From Phoronis australis (Eukaryota > Phoronida > Phoronidae), in NCBI GenBank assembly GCA_002633005.1, contig NMRA01000909.1, positions 78,188-100,687 of the forward strand: a stretch of DNA of 22,500 bases, written 5' to 3'. The notes under the pieces were generated by a model that was given only the letters and a program-made list of their open reading frames with translations, was not told the origin of the DNA and did not search any database. Every line of letters begins with the position of its first letter. The first letter of the stretch is position 1. Position numbers and translations under genes: made by a program. Positions 8,546 to 17,439 of this stretch are shown in pieces.

Positions 8546-9674
8546 TTCTTCTTATTCTTGTTCTTCTTCTGACCACCTTAGAGGCTCAATAATTTCAACG
8601 TGGGTGCAGGTACGTTCTTTAAATTCAGCATATGATTTTTGAAGTACATAAATTTTGATTCGTTATATAATCATATTGCATATTGCACCGGAAGGAGTCG
8701 TTTGGTGCAAAGGTCACGTAATTCTTCAGTTTTATAGCTATTTTTTTCAAATTCAGTGCAGTAGTATGAGTCAACAAGACAATTTAAAATATTATTTTTC
8801 TAAGTAATGGAGTTATCCAATCAGATAAAACAGGTAAAAAATCATTAGATGCGAACAAAAATTTTGAGCTAGACACTTCAAGTTCACAAGTCTGTTTGGC
8901 ACGCTTACTTCAATTCGAACTACAAAGTTTCAGGTCATTTGGTGCACCCATGGGGTCATTAGGTGCATTTTTCTTCTGAAAATTTGTCCTTTTCATTCAC
9001 CAAGTATTCTGAAGTGTCAACCGTTAGAGAACTGTGATTTTCAGCATTTAAACACTTTTACGGGCTTTGTAATAAATTTCGTGAAGACGCTTATAATGCA
9101 CCGGGTAGGGTCAATTAGTGCAAAGTTCATCTAATGTTCAAAATGTTATATCCTACGTTTTTTAAAGAGTTCTTTTCAATGTCAGCATGATGATGTAAAC
9201 CAGAATGCCAGTCGAACACCCTACTTTACTAAGAGATAGACCCATCCAATCAGAAAAAATAGGTCAAAGGTCATTTAGTGCAAACTAAATTTTGAGCTGG
9301 AGACTTCAAAATTACACATCTGTTTAATAAATGCGATTGAGTTTGAATTCTAAAGTTTCAGGTCATTTGGTGCACCCATGGAGTCATTAGGTGCATTTGC
9401 CTTCTGAAAATTTGACCAATTCCTTCATCTTGTATTCTAAAGTGCCTTAAGTAAGACATCTGTGATTCTTAGCATTAACCACACTTTTAATCGAGTTTAC
9501 ACTTATTCCCTCATCGAGGCTCATAATGCTCCGGAAAGGTCATCAAAATATTAAGATGTAATTTCTCCTACAGTTTTGAAGAATTCCTTTTTATATTGGT
9601 AAACGGGTTGTTGTCAATAACAAATCCAGAAATACGCACGCGCAGAGTCCACACCGTGACAATAATCTTTCTAG
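8546..9674 (+). mobile_element. Helitron-like non-autonomous element, unit 4
   Basis: Starts with TTCTTCTTATTCTTG directly after CTAG. Sub-repeats open near 8682, 9096 and 9524; the last has lost about 20 bases of its opening block. The 3' end keeps the perfect CACGCGCAGAGT (9637-9648), but the left hairpin arm is deleted, leaving CACCGTGACAATAAT and CTTTCTAG ending at 9674. If the hairpin is needed for termination, this copy could not be mobilised alone. A perfect DR1 lies at 9261-9273. Confidence 0.65.
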
Positions 9675-10793
9675 TTCTTATTCTTATTCTTATTCTTATT
9701 CTTCTTCCGGCCAACTTTGATGCTTAATAACTCCAAAATTGTTGCATGTGTGTTCTTTATATTCAAGATATGATTACTAGCAGTACATATTTGTTTCGTT
9801 AAAAGATCATATTTCATGATGCGCCGGAATAGGTCGTTTAGTGCAAAGGTCATATAATTTTCAAAATGATACTCCTTCTTCAAATTTAATGCTATCTTTT
9901 TGAATTTCGATGCACAGGTATAAGTCAAGAAGTCATCCAATCAGATTAAACAGGTCAAAGGTCATTGGGTGCAAACTAAAATTTTGAGCTAGACACTTCC
10001 AATTCGCACATCTAATTGATGCCTTCTATTCAGATCGAAATAAAAAAGTTTTAGCTCATTTGGTGCAACTATGGGGGTCATTAGGTGCATTTTTGTTTAC
10101 AACCAAGGGGTCATTAGGTGCATTTTTGTTTTGAAAATTTGACCTTTTCATTCATCAAGTATTCTGATGTGTCAACAGACGACTGTGATTCTCAGCATTA
10201 AATACACGTTAAACAGACTTTGCAATAATTGTACCAAAAGAGTTATAATGCACTGAAAGAGGTCATTTATTGCAAAGGTCATATAACTTTGACAATGCTA
10301 CTCTTTCTTTAGTTTTTCAAATTCGGTGCACAGGTATAAGTCAACATTGGAATTTAACAAGTCACGTTTCTAAGAAATCGAGTCATCCAATAAGGTTAAA
10401 GAGGTCAAAGGTCATTAAGTGCATACTAAGATTTTGAGCTAGACACTTCAAGCTTCTGATTGGCACATGGAATTCAGAACCAAATGCATTTTTCTTCCGA
10501 AAATTTCACCTATTCATTCACCAAGTACTCTAATGTATCAACAGTTAGCCTAGTGTGATTCTCAGCTTAAACACACTTTTTACGGACTTCGCAATCATTC
10601 TCCTCAAGAGGCTTATAATGCACCGGATAGGGTCAATTGGTGCAAAGGTCATCAAATTATCAGCGTGTAATTTCTCATACAGTTTTAAAGAGTTCTTTTT
10701 CATATTGGTAAACGGGTTGTTATCAATAACTTCGCTTATAACTGCGCACGCGCAGAGTCCATTATTGACACGCCGTGACAATAATCTTTCTAG
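9675..10793 (+). mobile_element. Helitron-like non-autonomous element, unit 5 (array end)
   Basis: Starts with TTCTTATTCTTATTC after CTAG. Openings near 9828, 10245 and 10616; the middle one is A-type rather than B-type, so the sub-repeat order differs from units 1-4, and a short duplication of GGGGTCATTAGGTGCATTTT lies near 10075-10130. Two perfect DR1 motifs (9952, 10402). The 3' end has CACGCGCAGAGT (10747-10758), a hairpin with one mismatch (10761-10785) and CTTTCTAG ending at 10793, followed by T and non-repeat sequence. The base after the end is T, as expected for Helitron insertion at an AT site. Confidence 0.68.
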
Positions 10794-10796
10794 TTT

Positions 10797-10922
10797 GTGT
10801 ACGTTGTTCGTAGGTATAATTTGGTTTCTCCTCTTCCGGTTGCTGTTCGATGAAATACAGATGTTCATGTAAGCCCAGACGTCTTTTATTACGTGTCCTG
10901 GTGGCAGTAGCAATCGAACCAT
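10797..10922 (-). other. Possible coding exon, unrecognised
   Basis: From ATG 10922 the minus strand reads about 40 codons in non-repeat DNA beginning MVRLLLPPGHVIKDVWAYM before entering the 3' end of unit 5. The LPPGHV segment is reminiscent of LPHGHV near the start of the glycosyltransferase at 4.1 kb, both after a hydrophobic stretch. This could be a relic of a paralogue or chance. No splice sites were settled. Confidence 0.2.
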
Positions 10923-11554
10923 GGCCAGAGCAGCGAAGCAGTGTTGGTGATTGACTAAAAGTGAAACTATCACCAATTTTGATAAGTGTGCAACAGGAGT
11001 ACTCAATCGGACTTTGTTTAAGTATTCAGCTGTTACCTAAGCTTGATGTCAACAATGGTGTATGACGTTTACAAACATTTCTTTGTGGCGTACTCTTATT
11101 GGTTATATTGGCGTATCGCATTTGATGCGGCGTTTGGTTTCACGATGAGTCACAGCCGAATTTCTTTTCAAAATAAGACGTGTTTTGGTTTTCTCCCAAA
11201 ATTCTATATTCCTTTTCTAATTCTTACCTGTCGTAGGCATACTACGCGAGCTGGTAAGAAAACAATTACAAAACGAACAAGTTTACATTCTGCAAAAATA
11301 TTTTTCTTATAATAGTTACGGCTGATACTCCGGCAGTAAAATTACTATTACGGTAATATATGGTTCGGTTGAGCAAGTTATAAATATCACTTTGACGTGT
11401 TCAATATCAATCTTATTCTAATCGAAAGATTATTTTATTTAAAACATCAACGTTCACAAATACGGGTCTTCGTTGGAACATAGAAAACACACAAACAACG
11501 CTGCCTAACACGTCATAAAGTCTCTGTCACAACTTGGAGAACAATATAACTTAA
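10923..11554. other. Spacer, no gene seen
   Basis: A plus-strand frame at 11043-11312 shows no family resemblance and looks like chance. The rest is AT-rich. A 5' LTR for the retroelement that follows would be expected about here, but I could not find a matching copy downstream. Confidence 0.35.
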
Positions 11555-11734
11555 GTGTTATCACTCGATCCGAATTTTGCGGTCTTTCTGCAAGCCGATT
11601 ATGCGTGGCAAAAGGCCAGAGTCCCCTTGAGGGGTTTAGTTGACGATACAGACGCTGTACCTGAATCCCGTCGACGCACAGCAGGTCAGAAACTAACCCA
11701 CTTAAACCTCATTTGGCCAACTATTGTCTTGTGA
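11555..11734 (+). pseudogene. Ty3-like gag fragment, 5' part
   Basis: An open frame of 59 codons (GTG 11555 to TGA 11732-11734) with strongly coding-like composition, including DYAWQKARVPLRGL, DDTDAVPESRRRTAGQKL and LNLIWPTIV. It ends abruptly where LINE sequence begins, and gag sequence continues after the LINE at about 13125. I read it as the upstream half of the same gag. That assignment rests on position, frame quality and general resemblance to gag proteins of this retroelement group, not on a checked alignment. A stop lies directly upstream (11552-11554). Confidence 0.45.
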
Positions 11735-12244
11735 TTGCCCGTAGTGTTAGTGTCAAACAAAGAAGGGTAAGGCAAGGAAATCCATTGTAGCCTACATTGC
11801 TTTCAATTTTCATAAATGATTTAATAATTTGAACAGTTGTAGCAAACGGTGTCAATTTTAATGGATGTAATTTATCCTGTCTCTTGTATGCAGATTTCAT
11901 TGTGATTTTTTCTGGCAATGAAACCTATTTACAGGATTTACTTAACGTATAGAGTAATTGGTGTGCAACGTGGCAAATGTCTGTAAAATTTTCCAAGACT
12001 GATGTTGTTCATTTTCGCAAGAGAGGACATGTAAGAACGAGCTTTGAATTCATTTTTGCGATCGCATTGTGAATTTAAGAGAATGCTATAAGTATCTGGG
12101 TGTAACTCAGAATGAGTTTATGGGTTTCAGTTTGACAGCTAAGATACTGGCAAACTCCAAGTCCAGAGCGTTGGGAGCTCTAGTGAGCTTGTACAAACAT
12201 ATTGGTAACAGTGAATGTTTTGAAAAGTCTGTAGCTTCAATTCT

Positions 12245-12550
12245 ATGATATTGATCTGGAATTTGGGGATACTCTCAATACTCCAAACGCGAAATGATCT
12301 GAACGAGAACTCTACGTATATTTTAGGGGTCCACCAGTATGCTGCCAATGCTATTATACTTTATGGCTATTCAGATTGGCCACATTCACACTACAAACAA
12401 CATGAAAATATGCTAAGACTCTGGAATCGTTTAGTTCTAATGGATGAAAGCAGAATTGCAAAAAACTCTTTTTATGGGACCTTAAACACCGGAACTCCTG
12501 TAACTGGTCAAGTTCAATATTTAAAATTATGGAGAATTGCGATTTTTTAG
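12245..12550 (+). pseudogene. LINE RT C-terminal segment (longest surviving frame)
   Basis: The longest uninterrupted piece of the LINE above. Residues around 25-75 keep the conserved post-RT block with NSTYILGVHQYAANAI and MLRLWNRLVLMDESRI, which in related LINEs follows the thumb domain. Both ends are out of frame with neighbouring LINE segments, so the frame is a remnant, not a gene. Confidence 0.6.
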
Positions 12551-12686
12551 AAAATATCAGGCACAAACAAACTGTGTCTCTCGAAAACTTCAAAACATTC
12601 AGGTTCCAGTTAGAAGAATTAAACTGGTTAAAAATGATCACTGAAAAACCAAAACTGTGCTTATATAGGTCTGTTAAGAATGACTA

Positions 12687-12899
12687 TTGTGTAGGAGAGT
12701 GTTTATGTCTGCCGGTGTCTCAGAAGTCCGTCGTAGCTCGACTGAGAGCAGTTATTCTGTGAATGAACGGATTTGTCGTGTTTGTAAAAACGGAACTGAA
12801 GATGAAGTTCATTTCATTTTTGATTGTGAAAAATATACTTACATTCAGTCATTTTTATACGGGATTCTGCCCTACCTCAAATATTCCAAAATAAGTTGA
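12687..12899 (+). pseudogene. LINE C-terminal Cys/His motif segment
   Basis: Contains ICRVCKNGTEDEVHFIFDC, the C-x2-C...H-x4-C motif near the C-terminus of many LINE proteins. The preceding conserved block (SVVARLRAVIL) lies in another frame at 12720-12760, so a frameshift separates them. A stop at 12897 and a 3' UTR-like segment follow. Confidence 0.65.
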
Positions 12900-13124
12900 A
12901 AGGTCTACCGAAATTCATTCAAGACGCTTTGCAGGTTAGAAGTAATTATGTGTGTGTAAACTAGTCTGAAGTGGTCATATTTGAGCGTGTGCAATATGTT
13001 ATGTAATGGTTTAATAATTATTAGGTGACTGAGTAAACCCATTGAGGCTGGGGGGTGTGGTGAATATTCTGTCTTTGAGATTGTATTTACTGGCACCCTT
13101 GTGTCACTATAATAAATAATAATC

Positions 13125-13813
13125 AGAAGCCATTACGACTTTCAGACATCTGGAGGACATTTCATTGGTTTTTCTGATATTCGCCTCCAACCCGATGTAC
13201 GCCTGGAAGACCTATATCAGCGATACATGTCATTCATCGAAGACAGTTTGCTCGCCGGCCAAGACAATACCATTCTACATCATGGCGTGCTTATGACAGA
13301 CGAGGAAGAGATATCTTCGACATTAGAGAACTTAGCAGTCCTCACTTGGTTACGCTTGATTCACCCAGGTTTGCCTCATCTCGTCCAACAACGATTATGG
13401 TCTCGAACTCCGAAGTAAGTCGCTTGCATCGATCCAACCGGAAATTTCGTAGGCACTCCAGCCATTGCTAGACGATTTAAACACTCGAAGATACCAAGGC
13501 GTGGCGGGCTTTCCCTCGCAAGGCAACCTCATTCCTTCGCCGAAGCCCAGCAAAGTCATGTCCACTGTGTAAACAGGCTCATCGCTCCCAGTTTGATCAT
13601 TACTTGTCTCAGTGTTCCTACCTACCCGCAGAAGACAAACGCTATTTCATGAAGGCCCGCTTCTCCGAGGTTGGTGATCCCAGTCTCTCAGTGAGTCCCG
13701 ACGAGATTTGTGATCCCGCCCGAGGAGTCCATAGCGAAACGAGTGCACATTATCCAGTCACCTTTCATCGACGCTGTGTACCACGATCAACCGGTACGGA
13801 TTGCTCTCGATTG
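13125..13813 (+). pseudogene. Ty3-like gag, main part with zinc knuckle, and start of protease
   Basis: Gag packages the RNA of an LTR retrotransposon. The first frame (to 13416) reads FSDIRLQPDVRLEDLYQRY, an EDSLL segment, TLENLAVLTWLRLIHPGLP and LVQQR. An extra base near 13393 then shifts the frame; the continuation carries a TAG at 13450-13452 where a sense codon is expected. A third frame holds C-P-L-C...H...C (13559-13615), a CX2CX9HX4C zinc knuckle typical of gag. A further shift before 13750 puts the protease N-terminal strand (DAVYHDQPVRIAL) in another frame, up to the Asp codon at 13809-13811. At least three frame changes and one stop: not functional. The left edge abuts the LINE tail. 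Confidence 0.7.
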
Positions 13814-13815
13814 TG

Positions 13816-14337
13816 CATGACGGCGTTTCTCCGTTCAGTGACTTTACCAGACGTAATGAGTTGTGAGCGTGTGATAACATCTAACTTCTTTGTTAACTTC
13901 TAAGCACAATCTGTTGTCTGGTATGACAACAGGCAGGCCAATCACAGGCTTATTACAGTCACACAGTCAAACCCAGAGCGAATTGGCACATTCGGTAAGA
14001 ATAGATTATCGTAACATCGGTTGTGGTTGGGCGATTTTGGCAATTCGAAAAGTAAACCAGGATCACCATTTGACGAGGATTTCAGAAATGCTATTGGGTT
14101 ATGTTCAAATATGTTATAATTTAACTTTTATGTTAGCGCCACAGCCCAGACAGAGTAGATATGATCTTACTGGAGATTAGTGCAATTATCGAACAAAAGA
14201 AAGCTGGCCCTCCAACCATAAATGCCAGAATGGAGTTAATCAGTCGTGTAAGATATTGGCTAAAGGGGTGTTCTTCACAACTTGTTGTTGGGCTATAGAA
14301 TCGATTAAGTTGGGTGCAACGGGAAAACGCCGTAATG
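13816..14337. mobile_element. 522-bp TIR element inserted in the protease motif
   Basis: Left end CATGACGGCGTTTCTCCGTT (13816-13835) and right end AACGGGAAAACGCCGTAATG (14318-14337) are inverted repeats matching at 17 of 20 positions. A TG dinucleotide flanks both sides (13814-13815, 14338-14339), consistent with a 2-bp target duplication. Protease coding on the left ends with the catalytic Asp codon and protease coding on the right resumes with its following Gly-Ala-Thr-Gly, in a frame that agrees if one TG is counted. No coding capacity is seen inside. Superfamily unknown; a 2-bp duplication would suit Tc1/mariner-like elements, though TG rather than TA is atypical. Confidence 0.75.
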
Positions 14338-14764
14338 TGGTGCTACAGGAAATATGATACACGAATCTTGTGCCCGATCACTCGGTATACCTATCATCCC
14401 CAACACACAGTATGCTTTCCAAACTGATGGTGTCTCCCCACTTGATATTGTCGGCGAAACCAAGATAACTTTCATGCTTGATAGCCACAAATTGATTTTC
14501 GAGGGCCTAGTCATTAAGACACTTGATGTAGACGTCCTTGCTGCTGCCGCATTTATGGTGAGAAACAAGATTTCCGTGTACCCAGCTAAGAAAGAGGTTG
14601 GTGTAGGAGAAGTCGATGTCTATCGCTATGATCATTCTAAGTCTTTGTCAAGACAGCCACTAGTCCGTAGAACACACGTTCTGCGTTCCCCTCCTTCAGC
14701 CACTGTGGTATGGCCAGGGGACAGCTTCGACATTGAAGTCCCTGCTGATTTATACACCGGTGAC
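14336..14764 (+). pseudogene. Ty3-like aspartic protease (retropepsin), C-terminal part
   Basis: Retropepsin cleaves the gag-pol precursor. This frame starts immediately inside the right end of the TIR insertion with GATGNMIHESCARSLGI, the strand after the active site. FQTDG, ETKITFMLDSHKLIFEGLVI, LDVDVLAAAAFM and ISVYPAKKEV follow, all in the order found in this group. The flap and the second half of the fold are present; the catalytic Asp sits 520 bases upstream. After about residue 125 (WPGDSFDIEVPADLYTG) the frame enters another insertion at 14765 and stops at 14774. Read without the insertions it would lead into the reverse transcriptase region at 15.55 kb. Confidence 0.7.
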
Positions 14765-15553
14765 CTAAAGTCGTGAATATAAGCATAATAAGTGCCGATT
14801 GTCATACTACCCAATGTCCGTTAGCAACTGCTCATGTGATGTCATGGACATATGTCAGCCTTCGCAAATATACGTGTTTTGACAATCTTAATCCTTGTTT
14901 GTCTCCGTAAGCAGAGTTTTGAAACGATCGCTGATATCGGCGGCCATTTTGAATGAGGCCCTAAAGTCGTGACCGTTTCGGTTAGACGGAAATACACGAA
15001 GTAAGACCTCACAAGTCAACTACAGTGCGTACAGTTACTCTAGATGACATAAAAATGCATTGCATTGTTTATTAATTCAGTTTCAATTGAAATAAATTGT
15101 TATAAGTTTTGCACCCAACTTTGATGTGCACAGACGTTTTCAATGAGGTTGTTCACGTAAAACGCTAAGAACCCAGCATCAATTATCGCTCTGTATTTTA
15201 TTGTTTTGGCCTTACAAAACTTGATCAACCCTGGGACATTTTGATACATTGTTCAAGCTACCCCTGGAGCGCGTGTTTGAGTAAATCTGAACGATAAATA
15301 TTTTCGAAAATATATCCCAAAAATGCCCAAAAAAGTGAATTAGTGAAATATGCTGTTTTTAAGATACATTTGAAAAAAGAAGCCACTCACTCACTGTTTG
15401 TTATCATATTGTCAATACGAACACGTCCCGGTATTCGTTTGACGTTCGTAAGCAGACGAACGCTGGAAACTTCAACGCCAGATGTCGCAGGACCGCGCAG
15501 AAGAGGAAATAAGATCGCTCACGACTTTAGGGCAATCACGACTTTAGGGCCTC
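14765..15553. mobile_element. TIR insertion between protease and RT, with doubled ends
   Basis: Right end TCACGACTTTAGGGCCTC (15536-15553) is the exact reverse complement of GAGGCCCTAAAGTCGTGA at 14955-14972. Each side also has a second, shorter copy: CTAAAGTCGTGA at 14765-14776 and TCACGACTTTAGGGC at 15519-15533. TGAC flanks the outer ends (14761-14764, 15554-15557) and may be a 4-bp target duplication. It separates protease coding from RT coding. Whether this is one element with duplicated termini or a 599-bp element (14955-15553) plus older sequence is unresolved. No coding capacity. Confidence 0.65.
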
Positions 15554-16225
15554 TGACGGTACTTGGACGTAACCAGGAGATAGCGATTAAACCCTGAACA
15601 GATTCCCCAAGTGCCCGATGTTGCGACACTACTGATTTGTGGCCCAAACCACAAATCATTACTGCTGACCAGGGCAAGGTACACCTACTAAATGACACAA
15701 ATGAACCCCGGTTCTTACACAAGGACGAAAACTTTAGTCAGGTTCACCACATCTTCCCACCTGTACCTATAATGGTAGCACCTTCCCAAACATCCTCACC
15801 AACCACGCAGCATGTCCAGCATTTTCGCTTTGCTGCAGTCTATCCCTATGGAGTTTTACCTGATGTCACCCGGAAGGCTTTCGAACGCCTCCATGAGTCC
15901 TTAGCTGCTATCTTCACCCCCAATTTTACCGGATACAATGGATCCGCTGGTCCCTTTGAAGCCTTTGTTAACATGGGTCCCACTCGGCCGCCCCAACGCA
16001 AGGGTCGTCTACCTATGTACATGTACTCACCAGCAGAGCTCCACGACCTCCAACAGAAATTCGACGACCTTGAGGCACTCGGCGTCTGTGTTCGTCCCGA
16101 AGATGTGAAGGTCCAAGTTGACCATCTTAGCCCATCCTTCCTAGTCAAAAAACCTAGCGGCGGATTTCGACTCGTGACAGCCTTTGTGAATTTTGGAAGA
16201 TATGCCAAACCCAACCATCACTCAT
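15554..16225 (+). pseudogene. Ty3-like pol: linker and RT N-terminal part
   Basis: Reverse transcriptase makes cDNA from the element RNA. After the insertion the frame reads a linker with a TGA at 15595-15597 (probably a decayed CGA), then an open stretch to 16236. It includes [61 protein letters not shown] and NFGRYAKP, the fingers and palm entry motifs of Ty3/gypsy RTs. A missing base near 16217 moves the continuation to another frame. About 220 codons survive here. Confidence 0.85.
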
Positions 16226-16560
16226 GCCCGATGTAGATTCGGTCCCACGCAAAATTGCCCAGTGGCGATTTATCGCCAAGACGGACCTCACGAGTGCCTT
16301 TTATCAAATTCCCCTGTCTCGTGAGTCCATGAAGTACTGCAGCGTGGTAACCCCCTTCCATGGCATTCGTATCTGTGCCAGATGTGCTATGGGGATGCCG
16401 CGTTCAGAAACAGCATTAAAGGAGCTTACCTGCCGTGTTCTTGGTGATCTTCTCGAACCAGGCATCGTAACCAAGTTGGCCGACGACTTGAACTGTGGTG
16501 ACCAGACTCCATCTGAACTACGTACCAATTGGAAACTGGTACTTTCTGCCCTTGACACCT
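16222..16560 (+). pseudogene. Ty3-like reverse transcriptase palm, catalytic core
   Basis: Continues the RT in frame 3: [14 protein letters not shown], then [13 protein letters not shown] with the first catalytic Asp (about 16280). [13 protein letters not shown] and KLADDL with the paired Asp (about 16473-16490) follow, then [12 protein letters not shown]. All three catalytic acidic residues are present. At about 16556 roughly 20 bases seem lost, because the next conserved segment ([10 protein letters not shown]) is in another frame and begins too early. Confidence 0.85.
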
Positions 16561-16940
16561 ACCAAAACTGTCATTTCCCCCAAGCGCACGACTGTCATAG
16601 GTTGGATATGGAAAGGTGGCACTCTTCAGGCTAGCAGTCCTCGCATCGCTACACTTGCTTCGTGCAACAAGCCTACAACCGTGCGTCAGATGCGTTCATT
16701 CATTGGTGCCTTCAAGGTTCTGTCAAGGGTTATCTCTCATTGCTCCGCCTATATGTCTCCATTGGATGATGTTATTTCATGCCGCGATTCCAAGCCTTGG
16801 CTTTCACACTTCCTGGTTCATGAACTCGGTTCGTGAAATTCTCATGACCTCCACTAGAGTCGCCAACATGCGTGTGATGTCAGCGGTACAGGCCTCGTAT
16901 CCAAGCCTCAAGACGGCGCTGATAGGTTTAGCCATTTGAG
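16561..16940 (+). pseudogene. Ty3-like RT connection region and RNase H scrap
   Basis: [20 protein letters not shown], then RIATLASC, QMRSFIGAFKVLSRV and MSPLDD are the thumb and connection motifs that follow RT in this group. The typical RNase H body that should come next is absent. Instead DSKPW and, in another frame, TSTRVANMRVMSAVQAS resemble two late RNase H segments brought close together, so an internal deletion of several hundred bases near 16790 is likely. Integrase and a 3' LTR are not seen; a different element starts at 16968. Confidence 0.65.
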
Positions 16941-17008
16941 GCTTGCTTATGGGAAATGAAATGTCACCCCGGCCCGGAAGGCGATCGAGAACGAAACCTT
17001 ACACCAAA

Positions 17009-17033
17009 AATGGCAGACGACAGTGAAGTACCC
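17009..17033 (+). other. Candidate first coding exon just inside the left terminus
   Basis: ATG 17009 in a good context (ccaaaaATGG) opens MADDSEVP and meets GTTAGT at 17034, a plausible splice donor. Lying 40 bases inside the inverted repeat, this is where the first exon of an autonomous element's transposase could sit. No matching second exon was identified, so this is only suggestive. Confidence 0.25.
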
Positions 17034-17439
17034 GGTTAGTTTAAGTGTCATTTTCTTTTTAAATAGAGGCTACTTTGGTACCGATGCGACACATCGAAAA
17101 GCGTCAGAGCTTAGCCTTTGTTGTGGATCTGAGATAATACTTGGCTTTTGCTATTTTTTGAAATAAAGACCGCAGAATGCAATGGCTTTCGGTAAAATGA
17201 CTTGCGTCTCGTAAATTCGTCAATTTCTACTTGTTATTAGCAATTCCTGGGTTCTTTAGTGGACACGTGTGACGTTTATAGTGAAATCGTCTCTGGTGAC
17301 ACCTTTGTTAGTTATAATATGTGAAACAATTCGCGCTATCTACCGATAAAAGCAGGTCCTTGTGTGAGACGGCGATCGGGAACGAAGCTGTTAATTCTCC
17401 ATGGCGATCGTGAACGCAAAAAAATGCGATCGTGAACGC

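Larger units (their letters stand above)
5146..10414 (+). promoter_or_regulatory. Dispersed DR1 nuclear-receptor motifs (AGGTCAAAGGTCA)
   Basis: Perfect direct repeats of AGGTCA with one-base spacing occur at 5571-5583, 6326-6338, 9261-9273, 9952-9964 and 10402-10414. One-mismatch copies occur at 5146-5158 (second half AGATCA), 6947-6959 and 8116-8128 (first half AGGTCG). All lie at the same place in the Helitron-like sub-repeats, followed by TTNRGTGCA-like sequence and ACTAAAATTTTGAG. DR1 is the consensus site for RXR heterodimers, HNF4 and COUP-TF in animals. The match is seen; binding or enhancer activity is inference. Single AGGTCA half-sites are also frequent in every sub-repeat. Confidence 0.5.
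11735..13121 (+). mobile_element. 5'-truncated, decayed LINE (RT C-terminal half to 3' tail)
   Basis: A non-LTR retrotransposon fragment in the plus orientation. It starts inside the reverse transcriptase: VRQGNPL (about 11778), LLSIFINDLI, then SCLLYADF where the catalytic YADD box should be (about 11880). KTDVVHFRKRG (about 12000) and FLGVHKFAPN-like ILGVHQYAAN with LRLWNRLVLMDESRI (12320-12450) follow. Near the end comes the Cys/His motif ICRVCKNG...EVHFIFDC (12770-12825). The tail has a 3' UTR-like segment and (ATAATAA)-type repeats at 13108-13121. There are in-frame stops (about 11790, 11829, 11952, 12072) and at least two frameshifts. It interrupts gag sequence of the Ty3-like element. 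The clade is probably of the Jockey/CR1 group, not settled. Confidence 0.75.

Noticed and set aside
4377-10793. Searched for a Rep/helicase ORF to call an autonomous Helitron
   Set aside because: No frame longer than about 120 codons and none with HUH or helicase motifs; units are non-autonomous.
11043-11312. 89-codon plus-strand frame
   Set aside because: Composition is not protein-like for any known family, with no neighbours or splice signals in support.
11340-17000. LTR pair for the Ty3-like element
   Set aside because: No matching direct repeats were seen on the two sides; ends are probably lost or outside the window.
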